35,983 nt of DNA from a virus, in the IMG/VR virus record IMGVR_UViG_3300020203_000004, positions 1 to 35,983 of that record; one strand, 5' to 3'. The notes beneath the pieces are model-generated. The model did no database searches, was not told the DNA's origin, and saw only the letters and a program-made list of their open reading frames with translations. The position numbers were made by a program, and so were the translations under genes. Of the stretch, positions 12,798 through 19,314 are shown one piece after another (within the stretch, counting starts at the first letter, position 1; every line of letters begins with the position of its first letter).

Positions 12798-13110
12798 GTT
12801 CAAAGAAGTGCCAGACAGTGATAGACTTTTTGTTTCGAATGCTGGCCATGTCTACCAAATTGTGGATGAACAGCGGGTTGACATTGACAAGCGAAAAGAT
12901 GAGCGCGGCAAATGCATGATTCGCTGGAAGGTAAACGGTGTAGTTAAGCGCCGTGAGCTTGTTTGGTTAGTTCTTCAAGCTTTTAGTGACAAACCACTAG
13001 GCGATCGAAGGCATTACCATTTAATTTATAAGGATGGCAATTCGTATCACTGCGGTCTCGACAACTTAACGGTTTTAGTGAAGGAACGAAAAGAAAGGAA
13101 ACAAGCATGA
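12790..13110 (+). CDS. HNH/NUMOD4-like small protein, probably lacking full catalytic set
   Basis: 106 residues. LFVSNAGHVYQI resembles the NUMOD4/HNH opening (vSN.G.V), WLVLQAFSDKPLGD the middle and HYHLIYKDGNSYHCGLDNL the HH..DG.....NL end of phage HNH proteins. The usual second His and the Asn pair are altered (DGNSYHCGLDNL), so activity is doubtful. It may be a DNA-binding relic. The start lies inside the previous gene and the stop overlaps the SSB start. Confidence 0.6.
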   Translation: MLKFKEVPDSDRLFVSNAGHVYQIVDEQRVDIDKRKDERGKCMIRWKVNGVVKRRELVWLVLQAFSDKPLGDRRHYHLIYKDGNSYHCGLDNLTVLVKERKERKQA

Positions 13111-13517
13111 CGGTAAAGGTTAGTCTAACAGGCAACGTCGGAAAAGATCCCGAGTTCAAAATGAGTAAAGCTGGTGCTGAGTACTGCGAGTTTTCTGTGG
13201 CGACTTGGACTGGTGTAAAGAATGCCGACAGGTGGTTCCAAGTCTTAGTTTTTCGTGAGGGAGTTAATTATGTCCGTGATTTCGTTGCTAAAGGGTCTTA
13301 TATTCAGGTTTCTGGAACGTTTGGTTTTGAAACCTATCAAGACAAAACCGGATCTCACCGAGAAAAATTTAGATGTCTCGCGGATGAAGTTCGAGTTGTG
13401 GCGAAACCGGTTGCGAAGTCTGAGGCACCTAAACAAGATTTTGGAGAAAGGCAAAACCCGTTCTCTGTACCGTTAGTGGAGAATGATGCTTTCGACGTAA
13501 GCAAAATACCCTTTTGA
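13107..13517 (+). CDS. ssb: Single-stranded DNA-binding protein (SSB)
   Basis: 136 residues. Typical OB-fold start VKVSLTGNVGKDPEF, then FSVATWTG, RWFQVLVFREGVNYVRDFVAKGSYIQVSGTF (about 42-72), and FRCLADEVRVV. After a short linker the C terminus ends in DVSKIPF, corresponding to the acidic DDIPF tip that recruits host replication and repair proteins. It should coat replication and recombination single strands together with ERF. Its ATG overlaps the previous gene and its stop overlaps the next (TTGA). Confidence 0.93.
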   Translation: MTVKVSLTGNVGKDPEFKMSKAGAEYCEFSVATWTGVKNADRWFQVLVFREGVNYVRDFVAKGSYIQVSGTFGFETYQDKTGSHREKFRCLADEVRVVAKPVAKSEAPKQDFGERQNPFSVPLVENDAFDVSKIPF

Positions 13518-14008
13518 AGGTTTGTAAGAAATGTAATGTCGGAAAAGAGCTTGGCGAATTTTACACTAGAGGAGGCGGGAAGCTGTACGCTAGGTGTATA
13601 GTTTGCACAAGAGAGGGTCAAAAAATTTATGAAGAAAAAAATCGTGAGCTAAGAAATGAGAAGCAACGACAACAGCGCCTTGTGCCCGAAAACAAAAAGC
13701 GCGCGAAGGAGTACGCGAAGGAACACAGGGGAATAGACGCAAATCGCAAAAGGGCAGCGATTATTCTTGCGGCGCATAGAAAAAGAAATCCCGAAAAACA
13801 TTTGGCTCGGAAGGCTGTAAAAAGAGCAATCGCTCGGGGTAATTTAATTAGATTGCCGTGTACCGTTTGTGGGGATTTGAAATCGGAAGGGCACCATGAA
13901 GATTATAGCAAACCTCTAGACGTGATTTTCTATTGTGCAAAGCATCATAGTGATAGGCATAGAGAGTTACGTAAATTAAACTTTGGCAGAAGTGTTAACA
14001 CCCTTTAG
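13514..14008 (+). CDS. HNH-type zinc-containing putative endonuclease
   Basis: 164 residues, starting at a TTG overlapping the SSB stop. Two metal-binding parts are visible: N-terminal CKKCNVGKELGEF...CIVC (CxxC...CxxC, residues 4-30) and C-terminal LPCTVCGDLKSEGHHEDY followed by PLDVIFYCAKHHSDRHRE (about 115-153), the CxxC...HH.DY.KPL.V...C..HH pattern of small phage HNH proteins. The middle is a long basic helix (KKRAKEYAKEHRG). Likely a DNA-binding nuclease; activity not provable from sequence. Confidence 0.78.
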   Translation: MKVCKKCNVGKELGEFYTRGGGKLYARCIVCTREGQKIYEEKNRELRNEKQRQQRLVPENKKRAKEYAKEHRGIDANRKRAAIILAAHRKRNPEKHLARKAVKRAIARGNLIRLPCTVCGDLKSEGHHEDYSKPLDVIFYCAKHHSDRHRELRKLNFGRSVNTL

Positions 14009-14019
14009 AAAGAGAAAAA

Positions 14020-14295
14020 ATGGAAAAATCGCAGCACCCTTACGAAATTGGAAAAAACTACCTAATCAGAACTGTGACCATGATCTATTCTGGAAAATTG
14101 GTAGCGGTCTACGATCAAGAACTTGTCATCGAGGACGCAGCCTGGATTGCTGAAACGTCTCGCTGGTCTGATTGTTTAAATGACGGAACTTTTAACGAGG
14201 TAGAGCCCTATCCTGAAGGACCAGTGATTGTCGGACGTGGCGCGATAGTCGACGTTTGCATTTGGTCTCACGCGTTGCCGCGAAAGCAAAAGTAG
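14020..14295 (+). CDS. Conserved phage hypothetical protein (91 aa)
   Basis: 91 residues beginning MEKSQHPYEIGKNYLIRTVT, with LVAVYDQELVIEDAAWIAE, WSDCLNDGTFNEVEPYPEG and VIVGRGAIVDVCIW. I recognise this as a frequent small protein of environmental phages, but its function is not known to me. It often precedes a low-complexity repeat gene, as here. That last statement is from memory and should be checked. The stop overlaps the GTG of the following repeat ORF by one base (TAGTG). Confidence 0.8.
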   Translation: MEKSQHPYEIGKNYLIRTVTMIYSGKLVAVYDQELVIEDAAWIAETSRWSDCLNDGTFNEVEPYPEGPVIVGRGAIVDVCIWSHALPRKQK

Positions 14296-14450
14296 TGAAC
14301 CAGACTATTTTACGCACCATCTATGTGTACATCCCTTCAAGGTCATTGTCGAAGACGCGCTCAGGAACATACATGAGATCGTGGTCGCAGATGGGGACGT
14401 GGACGAGAACGACGTCAATAGCATGGATGAACTCGTGGTATGGAAAATGA
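14295..14450 (+). CDS. Dipeptide-repeat ORF, unit 1 (51 aa)
   Basis: Starts at a GTG sharing one base with the upstream TAG. Begins (V)NQTILRTIYVYIPS and continues with alternating small and large residues (SRSLSKTRSGTYMRSWSQMG, then TWTRTTSIAWMNSWYGK). The head motif NQ(A/T)IL recurs in units 2, 3 and 7, with related RQ(V/A)IL heads in units 5 and 6. Codons alternate NCN (Ser/Thr/Ala) with NGG/ANG-type (Trp/Arg/Met), giving a six-base period. Strongly basic, no charge-balancing acids. Its stop overlaps the next unit as ATGA. Function unknown; expression uncertain because another frame is also partly open. Confidence 0.55.
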   Translation: MNQTILRTIYVYIPSRSLSKTRSGTYMRSWSQMGTWTRTTSIAWMNSWYGK

Positions 14451-14620
14451 ACCAGGCTATTCTATATTCTGGTTATGTGCAGGCCAGACCACTGTCAAGG
14501 TCAATGTCGTCGTCAAATTTCCACAAGCGGATAGGATCGATGTCAATGGCGAGATCAAGATCGACGTGGTTGTCGAAATCTAATCCTAAAATTAGATCAA
14601 GGTCGAGGTCAAGAAATTGA
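14447..14620 (+). CDS. Dipeptide-repeat ORF, unit 2 (57 aa)
   Basis: ATG overlapping the stop of unit 1 (ATGA). Head MNQAILYSGYVQARP, then SRSMSSSNFHKRIGSMSMAR and a tail ending IRSRSRSRN, the same RSRSRN ending as unit 5. The ending overlaps the start of the next gene as TTGA. A longer frame from 14381 would fuse an acidic segment (MVADGDVDENDVNSMDELVV) to this head, and is the alternative reading. No recognisable domain. Confidence 0.55.
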   Translation: MNQAILYSGYVQARPLSRSMSSSNFHKRIGSMSMARSRSTWLSKSNPKIRSRSRSRN

Positions 14621-14901
14621 ACCCATTTTATGATAGAATTGAAAAAAATGGTCGTCCCGCCTTGTACGTTATCGATTCAGATACAGGAGTTAGTGTGTGG
14701 GAATGGTGCCCGCCGGTAATTCCATCAGTTTGGATTGACAACTATAGGCATGGCGCGGTTGGTCTATTAAAAGATTATTTTTTTGGTGTGCGAAGAATTG
14801 ACTTGTCAAAGCGTGCAAACGAGCAGGCTACCGAGCTTGTGATAGAGACGCTATATAGAAAGCTGGTTACCCGTATACACAAAGAACATTCTGCAACATG
14901 A
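14617..14901 (+). CDS. Hypothetical protein inserted between repeat ORFs (94 aa)
   Basis: 94 residues from a TTG overlapping the stop of unit 2. It is an ordinary globular-looking sequence: GRPALYVIDSDTGVSVWEW, CPPVIPSVWIDNYRHGAVGL and a C-terminal helix NEQATELVIETLYRKLV. It lacks the dipeptide repeat and has normal codon use, so it marks the two repeat groups as part of a real operon. Its stop overlaps unit 3 (ATGA). Function unknown. Confidence 0.75.
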   Translation: MNPFYDRIEKNGRPALYVIDSDTGVSVWEWCPPVIPSVWIDNYRHGAVGLLKDYFFGVRRIDLSKRANEQATELVIETLYRKLVTRIHKEHSAT

Positions 14902-14990
14902 ACCAGGCTATTTTAGCTTATGCAGAATATTGCGAAGGTATTTTTGAATCTTGCCGTGCGGCTTTAACAGTAATTACCGGCGCTGATTAA
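14898..14990 (+). CDS. Repeat-family head without repeats, unit 3 (30 aa)
   Basis: ATG overlapping the previous stop. MNQAILAYAEYCEGIFESCR and ten more residues to a TAA. It has the same MNQAIL head as unit 2 but no Ser-Arg/Trp body. It could be a repeat ORF that lost its array, or an ancestral short peptide. A following ATG gives only 12 codons and I do not call it. Confidence 0.45.
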   Translation: MNQAILAYAEYCEGIFESCRAALTVITGAD

Positions 14991-15025
14991 ATGACCAAGA
15001 GCCGCGATGGGAAGGAGGAGGGGGA

Positions 15026-15301
15026 ATGAAAGTTGATCTTGACTTGTTAGAAAAATTGGCGAGGGAAAGAACTAAATGCGTTTGGGCGATAGGGGATCTC
15101 TATGAAGAAAGAATTAACAAGTTTTCAAGGAATGACGAGGATTTTTTCATTACCATGGAAAAAAACATCGACGCAGTTCTATTTGAACTACGCGCCGCGA
15201 GGGAAGTTGTAGTAGCGGCAGAACAAATAGAAGAATTTTTTGGTAGTGACGATAGAGACAGGATTGAAAAGGCTCTTGAGAAATACAGGGCAGTGAAATG
15301 A
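15026..15301 (+). CDS. Coiled-coil hypothetical protein (91 aa)
   Basis: 91 residues with an excellent GGAGGAGGGGG ribosome binding site. Helical throughout, with Leu/Ile/Val spacing suggestive of a coiled coil (VDLDLLEKLARERTK, FELRAAREVVVAAEQIEEFF) and no cysteine cluster. Its stop overlaps the next small gene (ATGA). No known family. Confidence 0.7.
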   Translation: MKVDLDLLEKLARERTKCVWAIGDLYEERINKFSRNDEDFFITMEKNIDAVLFELRAAREVVVAAEQIEEFFGSDDRDRIEKALEKYRAVK

Positions 15302-15450
15302 TTCATAAGTATGCCGGCTGGTATGCAATGACTCATTGGAGTGACCGAACTACCTCACTTTGCGGAGTTGTGGTGAGTAATAAGAATCAACGATGGCGGT
15401 GGGCAGCGGTTACTTGCGAAAAGTGTTTAAAGTTCAAACTTAAAAGATAG
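15298..15450 (+). CDS. Small protein with His/Cys pattern (50 aa)
   Basis: ATG overlapping the stop of the previous gene. MIHKYAGWYAMTHWSDRTTS is followed by LCGVVV, a WRWAAVTCEKCLK segment and a basic tail. One upstream Cys, a CxxC and nearby His residues suggest a small zinc-binding fold of the type seen in short phage and actinobacterial proteins. Too short for confident assignment. Confidence 0.55.
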   Translation: MIHKYAGWYAMTHWSDRTTSLCGVVVSNKNQRWRWAAVTCEKCLKFKLKR

Positions 15451-15458
15451 GGGTTTTT

Positions 15459-15680
15459 ATGAATCAAGTTTTAAGTATTGGTAGGGTTGTTCATTATCAG
15501 CGTTACGGTAGTCCAGGCGGAGAACATAAGGCGGAGCCTTCTCCGGCGATTATCACACAAGTGTTTAGTGACGGTGACTGTCAGTTATTCGTTATGAATC
15601 CAAACGGCGTTTACTTCAATAAGACGCCGTACTCCGAGCAGCCTAAGCCTGGCTGTTGGTCTTGGCCGCCGAGAGTTTAG
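15459..15680 (+). CDS. Conserved phage hypothetical protein (73 aa)
   Basis: 73 residues. VVHYQRYGSPGGEHKAE, PAIITQVFSDGDCQLFVMNP and PGCWSWPPRV form a pattern I recognise from many environmental phages (Y-G-S/T-P-G-G-E; tail W-x-W-P), without known function. GGGG lies before the ATG at moderate spacing. Repeat unit 4 is homologous in placement to unit 1, following this gene with the same one-frame step at the stop. Confidence 0.75.
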   Translation: MNQVLSIGRVVHYQRYGSPGGEHKAEPSPAIITQVFSDGDCQLFVMNPNGVYFNKTPYSEQPKPGCWSWPPRV

Positions 15681-15892
15681 TTTTCACTATTTTAAATACT
15701 GGGTATCTAAATGCCAGGGTGGAATCGGGATCGTGGTCGAGGTCGTGGTCGAGGTCGTGGTCCCAGTCATGGGCGAGGTCGGGATCGTGGTCGACTTCGA
15801 GGTCAAAGACGTGGGCGGTGTCGTGGTCATGGTCGATTTCGAGGTTGAGAGATAGATCGTGGATGATTTCGATTTCGAGGTTTGGAAAATAA
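15656..15892 (+). CDS. Dipeptide-repeat ORF, unit 4
   Basis: The frame opens at TTG 15656 inside the previous gene. The position matching the heads of other units (15677) is TTA, not a start. Head homologous to the others (VFTILNTGYLNARVESG against NQAILYSGYVQARPLS), then the clearest repeat: SWSRSWSRSWSQSWARSGSW and onward to ISRFGK. Codons alternate TCN/ACN/GCN with TGG/AGG. Either a TTG start is used or the unit is reached by a -1 step from the upstream gene. Confidence 0.5.
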   Translation: MVLAAESLVFTILNTGYLNARVESGSWSRSWSRSWSQSWARSGSWSTSRSKTWAVSWSWSISRLRDRSWMISISRFGK

Positions 15893-16128
15893 GACAGGTA
15901 ATCCTATATTCTAATTATGCGCATGATCAGCATGAGTCGATGCCGTGGTCGAGGACGTGGTCTAGGTCGAGGACCGGGATAAGGACGTGGGCGGTGTCGT
16001 GGACAAGATCCTGGGCATGGTCGAGATCTAAGACGACATCATGGGCGTGGTCCCGGACGTGGTCAATGACGCGGTCGAGAACAGGGTCAGGAGCGGGATC
16101 GTTTACAAGGTCGAGGTCTAGAAATTGA
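15859..16128 (+). CDS. Dipeptide-repeat ORF, unit 5
   Basis: The codon matching the start of other units is ATA (15889), so either GTG at 15859 is used, adding VDDFDFEVWK, or the unit follows unit 4 by a -1 step at its stop. Head IRQVILYSNYAHDQ, body WSRTWSRSRTG...SWAWSRTWSMTRSR, tail TRSRSRN as in unit 2. Stop overlaps unit 6 (TTGA). The wobble base of the Ser/Thr/Ala codons uses all four bases, which supports this frame as the coding one. Basic, Trp- and Arg-rich, no known domain. Confidence 0.5.
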   Translation: MDDFDFEVWKIRQVILYSNYAHDQHESMPWSRTWSRSRTGIRTWAVSWTRSWAWSRSKTTSWAWSRTWSMTRSRTGSGAGSFTRSRSRN

Positions 16129-16262
16129 GACAAGCTATTCTATTTTCTAATCACCTGACTATTCCGTCATGGTCGCGCTCGAAATCGAAATTAAGGAGGA
16201 GATCAACTCACTGGTCAAGGAATTGGATTTTGTCCATTGCAAGGTGTGGGAACAAGATTTGA
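16125..16262 (+). CDS. Dipeptide-repeat ORF, unit 6 (45 aa)
   Basis: TTG start overlapping the previous TGA. Head (L)RQAILFSNHLTIPSWSR, then SKSKLRRRSTHWSRNW and a short divergent tail. Stop overlaps unit 7 (TTGA). The competing frame (ATG 16169, 89 residues, beginning MVALEIEIKEEINSLVKEL) also looks protein-like and leads without stop into unit 7, so the true product is ambiguous here. Confidence 0.45.
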   Translation: MRQAILFSNHLTIPSWSRSKSKLRRRSTHWSRNWILSIARCGNKI

Positions 16263-16438
16263 ATCAAGCTTGTCTGACACTTGGGTTTCTGAATGGCAGG
16301 TCGAGGTCTAGGGCGGGATCAATGTGGTCGTGGAAAAGGTCGAGATCTCAGCCCTTCACGTGGTCGATGGCGCAACCGCGAATGTGGTCTATGTCACAGT
16401 CAGGGGTAAAACGATACAAGACATTCACATCTACGTAA
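16259..16438 (+). CDS. Dipeptide-repeat ORF, unit 7 (59 aa)
   Basis: TTG start overlapping unit 6. Head (L)NQACLTLGFLNGR, then SRSRAGSMWSWKRSRS and QPRMWSMSQSGVKRYKTF to a TAA. It may instead be the C-terminal part of a longer frame starting at ATG 16169. The last eight bases overlap, stop to stop, the convergent lysis gene. It is the end of the rightward operon, with no terminator visible after it. Confidence 0.45.
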   Translation: MNQACLTLGFLNGRSRSRAGSMWSWKRSRSQPFTWSMAQPRMWSMSQSGVKRYKTFTST

Positions 16439-16862
16439 AGTGCGTCTTGTCAGGGACGTGAATGGCAAGCAGGTCTTTTCTTGAGAAGATTGGCCTAAGC
16501 CTTACAAAAGCATTTTGCTTCACAGCCATCTCAAGCGATGTAGTGTTTGCACCACCACCGCCAGCCTCGACCATGAATTCCGGTGAAATACAGTAGCCGA
16601 CGTGAGTTACTCTTTGCTTACCACCGAAAAAAGCCAACGCGTGAACTTCAGGCTTCAAAACTCCACCGCTTTTAGTAGCTATGAAAATGTTGTGAGCTGT
16701 GGCATCGAACGAATTCGATACCAGCCCGCGCGCCCTCAAGACTTCGAGAACTAGACCACTACAGTCGAATCCTAACGGAGTCGCGCCTCCCCATTGATAT
16801 GGAGAGCCAATATATTTTAGAACTAAGTCTAAAATAAAGTTGTCGCCTTCAAAAGCCGCCAT
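16431..16862 (-). CDS. NlpC/P60 cell-wall peptidase (lysin or ejection-associated)
   Basis: 143 residues. YQWGGATPLGFDCSGLVLEV (22-41) holds the catalytic Cys34, and VTHVGYCI (85-92) the catalytic His87, with the following EFMVEAGGGG in the expected third-position region. The family cleaves gamma-D-glutamyl-diaminopimelate or similar peptide bonds in peptidoglycan. No signal peptide, so export would need a holin or release inside the tail. Located at the end of the late operon after two small membrane-type genes, the classic lysis cassette arrangement, which makes endolysin the first choice. ATG overlaps the previous gene by 14 bases. Confidence 0.85.
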   Translation of the reverse strand: MAAFEGDNFILDLVLKYIGSPYQWGGATPLGFDCSGLVLEVLRARGLVSNSFDATAHNIFIATKSGGVLKPEVHALAFFGGKQRVTHVGYCISPEFMVEAGGGGANTTSLEMAVKQNAFVRLRPIFSRKDLLAIHVPDKTHFT

Positions 16863-17079
16863 TCATCCTCTTTTGCTTTTTTGTCTTGATCGCTGCCATT
16901 AGTTTTGACTTATCTTTGTCCTTTTTGAAACTGACTAGATCGTCGCGGCACATTTCCATAACAGCTTTGCTATCAACAGCATTTAGGTCTTTGAGCAATC
17001 CCCTAATTTCAATTATAAGACGGATCACGGAAGGCCCGTTTGAGAGAACGAATAGTATGATAGAAATCCAAGAAATCAC
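16849..17079 (-). CDS. Small membrane protein, holin candidate (76 aa)
   Basis: GTG start overlapping the upstream stop (GTGA). One N-terminal membrane span (MISWISIILFVLSNGPSVIR region) followed by a charged, basic cytoplasmic tail (KKDKDKSKLMAAIKTKKQKR). Fits a type III-like or small single-span holin, or a signal-arrest accessory. It directly precedes the peptidase gene. Size and location support lysis, but the family is not recognisable. Confidence 0.6.
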   Translation of the reverse strand: MISWISIILFVLSNGPSVIRLIIEIRGLLKDLNAVDSKAVMEMCRDDLVSFKKDKDKSKLMAAIKTKKQKRMNGGF

Positions 17080-17249
17080 TTTAGTGCTTCCTTTATTTTT
17101 TTGACAATAATATCGTCAATTTCGTTATCAGTAGAAAGCGCCAGCTTCTCTAACTCACGGATCAGCATTTCTTTTGCTTTTACAATCATGCTTTCAGTGA
17201 GAAACATGGCAATAGCTTGCTTAATTAGTCCTTCAATTACGTCCTTCAT
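17076..17249 (-). CDS. Small hypothetical protein in lysis cluster (57 aa)
   Basis: 57 residues with AAGGAG before the ATG, beginning MKDVIEGLIKQAIAMFLTES. Entirely helical and amphipathic: hydrophobic IEGLIKQAIAMFL, then charged MLIRELEKLALSTDNE and KKIKEAL at the end. Its TGA overlaps the next gene's GTG, so it is co-translated with the holin candidate. It could be a holin partner or antiholin, but that is inferred from position alone. Confidence 0.65.
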   Translation of the reverse strand: MKDVIEGLIKQAIAMFLTESMIVKAKEMLIRELEKLALSTDNEIDDIIVKKIKEALK

Positions 17250-17315
17250 GGGTGAACTCCTTGTTCAAAATAATATGGTTGTTGACTTAAATATAAGCTT
17301 ACTAATAAATAAAAT

Positions 17316-17648
17316 CTAAGGCAAGTAGCCCTTACAATAAATTCTGACACCCATAACGATATCTGCAGCAGTGTTTGATGTAACCGAGACTCTAAGCCAC
17401 TTGTAGAGCACGTCACTCACGTTCCAGAGCTGATCTCCGCCGCCGGCAATGGTTACCTCGCTTGTGCAGATATCGGCCCAGGTATTGGCGTCAAGGCTTG
17501 CCTGAAGCTTGATGGAGCCAGAACCCAGTGCTCCAATCCAAAGCGCCTGCACGCAGTAGCCATACATATCTTCTACCGGGAAGGGATCACTAGTCGCGGT
17601 CGCGTTATTTACGATTTTATTAAAAATAACCTTGTCGTAGTAACGCAT
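17316..17648 (-). CDS. Small structural protein, paralogue of the 26965-27309 product
   Basis: 110 residues of beta-type sequence. IKLQASLDANTWADIC matches in pattern VGIQGSIDGVNYATL of the 26965-27309 protein, and both end with a Trp/Arg-containing strand (LYKWLRVSV and IWYRLVYAR). This S-(I/L)-D-G-x-N-(W/Y) pattern is common in virion accessory and decoration-type proteins. Directly after the large ejection protein gene, one base apart. Role inferred. Confidence 0.7.
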   Translation of the reverse strand: MRYYDKVIFNKIVNNATATSDPFPVEDMYGYCVQALWIGALGSGSIKLQASLDANTWADICTSEVTIAGGGDQLWNVSDVLYKWLRVSVTSNTAADIVMGVRIYCKGYLP

Positions 17649-19313
17649 CTATTCGCCCTCATCTTCACCGCTGATTATTTTTCGATACTCAGGATCTTTT
17701 GATTGTAAAAGCTGATGCGTAACCGCAACCGCTGTACCTCCGCGCTGTATAGCTTTTTCAAGGGCTGGCCTGTACTTACCGAGCATTTCTGGTGTTTCCC
17801 TTATGAATTTTGAAAGTTTGTCGGTGGTAATGGCCGCCGTTTGGTTGCCGTACTTTTCACTAATCTTTTTTGCAGCAACAAAGGGAATCGCGAGCATGGA
17901 AAGGCTTGATGTTGCGATATTGTCGGTAAGGCTGAATAGTTTGTTGCCTTCTTCTCTCGCTGCCTTATTTCGTAAAAGTGTCTCGGTATTTTTGCCAATA
18001 CTAAATTTTTTGTTAGCGCCTTCTATCGTCTCTCGTAAGGTGGTTGGCAGGGCAGCGCCGGATTCGCCGATTCTAGTACCACCGCGCTTGTCCATTGCTG
18101 AGCCTGCGCGTTCAGCCGCCTCGTTCACGGATTCCCTTACACTAAAATAGATGTCTCGCGCCATATCTTGCGCCGCGTTGGTCCTGGTCTTGTCAAACTT
18201 AGATTTGACGTTAAGAGACTCAACCAGCCGCTGGCCATCGGCCATCGATATGTTGTCGTCTCCTCGACTAAGGATATTCTCAATCTCAGGTCGGAGTTTT
18301 TCCATGAGTTCTTGGGTGTCTTTGTACTGAGGATTCATCAGGTTTTTGTCTTTGTCGCTCAACACTTTCTTGGCGACACTTCTAGCAATCTCAGTCGGGT
18401 TAAGTTGGCTAGCACCTGCGTCGTCAATCACGCGGTAAGCCGCTGCCCTGTCTGCCATAGCGCCTTTTTTCACAGCTTCGTTTCTTGCGACTAAATCACT
18501 CGTGTTAGCTCCGAAAGATAGTATATCTTCGTCAAGTGCTTGACGTCCAACCGCTCTTGTCGCGTCACGTCCCATTTTCTTTTGAGTCGCGCGCTCTAAG
18601 CCTAAGGCCCTTGCTCCTTGCAGCTCTGCGAAGTCCTCCATACTATTAGCAACACCGCTAGCCCCCCCTTTGTATTTTGAAAGTAGATATTGTCCAACCT
18701 TGGAATCAGCCAGGGAATCTGTCACCCCGCCGACGGCCTTACCTAAGCCAAAACCTGCAGCGCCCCCGCCAGCACCGAGAGCAGTGCCCTTTAGTGTGTC
18801 GAGTGCTTGACCGCCAACGCCTTCCTCTTCTGTTCCTCCTAGCCCTGTCAGCGCGCCCTGTAAAGCGCCCTTGCCAACAACCGCGCCGAGCTGTGCTCCT
18901 TTCGCTGCGTTGAGCATGCCGAGTCCCGGGACAAAGGCCGTTCCTATTGCTCCGCCGATTTCTGCTCCCTGGTAAATGCCGGGGTTAGCCTCTTGAGCGC
19001 CCTTATATTGCTCACGTGATTCGTCTCTTCTTACCTTGTAGGTATCGCCAAAATCACTTAGCTTTCTGCCTCCAAATACAGTGTCCGAAGCGGCTTCAAG
19101 CCCTCCCGTCAGCTCGTCGGCAAAACCTAAAGAGGCTCCTTGCGCAAGCCCTCTAAGACCAGACTCAAGGCCCGTAACAGTAGGGCTATATTTTTTTAAA
19201 AAAGCTTTAGGATCAAAGGCAGCCTTAGGAAGGTCTTCGGCTAAGAATTTTTTAGGATCAAAAGCAGCCTTGGGAGTTTCTTCGGCCAAGAATTTTTTGG
19301 GATCAAAAGGCAT
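17649..19313 (-). CDS. Internal virion/ejection (pilot) protein
   Basis: 554 residues with GGGGTG before the ATG. N terminus has three 15-residue repeats (FDPKKFLAEETPKAA, FDPKKFLAEDLPKAA, FDPKAFLKKYS). It continues with a Gly/Ala-rich, membrane-active region (GAEIGGAIGTAFVPGLGML, then GALQGALTGLGGTEE) and a helical C-terminal half. That architecture fits podovirus ejection proteins that leave the capsid and help carry DNA across the envelope. Four such proteins lie in tandem (17649-22815), as in P22 (gp7, gp16, gp20) and T7-like phages. No lytic transglycosylase motif found. Assignment rests on composition and position. Confidence 0.75.
   Translation of the reverse strand: MPFDPKKFLAEETPKAAFDPKKFLAEDLPKAAFDPKAFLKKYSPTVTGLESGLRGLAQGASLGFADELTGGLEAASDTVFGGRKLSDFGDTYKVRRDESREQYKGAQEANPGIYQGAEIGGAIGTAFVPGLGMLNAAKGAQLGAVVGKGALQGALTGLGGTEEEGVGGQALDTLKGTALGAGGGAAGFGLGKAVGGVTDSLADSKVGQYLLSKYKGGASGVANSMEDFAELQGARALGLERATQKKMGRDATRAVGRQALDEDILSFGANTSDLVARNEAVKKGAMADRAAAYRVIDDAGASQLNPTEIARSVAKKVLSDKDKNLMNPQYKDTQELMEKLRPEIENILSRGDDNISMADGQRLVESLNVKSKFDKTRTNAAQDMARDIYFSVRESVNEAAERAGSAMDKRGGTRIGESGAALPTTLRETIEGANKKFSIGKNTETLLRNKAAREEGNKLFSLTDNIATSSLSMLAIPFVAAKKISEKYGNQTAAITTDKLSKFIRETPEMLGKYRPALEKAIQRGGTAVAVTHQLLQSKDPEYRKIISGEDEGE
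19178..19310 (-). repeat. Three 45-bp degenerate repeats encoding the pilot N terminus
   Basis: Each 45-base unit encodes FDP-K-(K/A)-FLAE...PKAA. Copies are diverged at several bases, so this is an older duplication than the methylase repeat. Possibly a multimerised attachment or binding segment. Confidence 0.8.
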
Positions 19314-19314
19314 A

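Noticed and set aside
14991-15029. 12-codon ORF between unit 3 and the gene at 15026
   Set aside because: Too short and it covers the strong ribosome binding site of the next gene, so it is most likely a leader only.
15927-16133. Minus-strand ORF of 68 residues rich in Asp, His, Leu and Val within the repeats
   Set aside because: It is the mirror of the six-base repeat; no ribosome binding site, and the plus-strand frame keeps amino-acid classes better.
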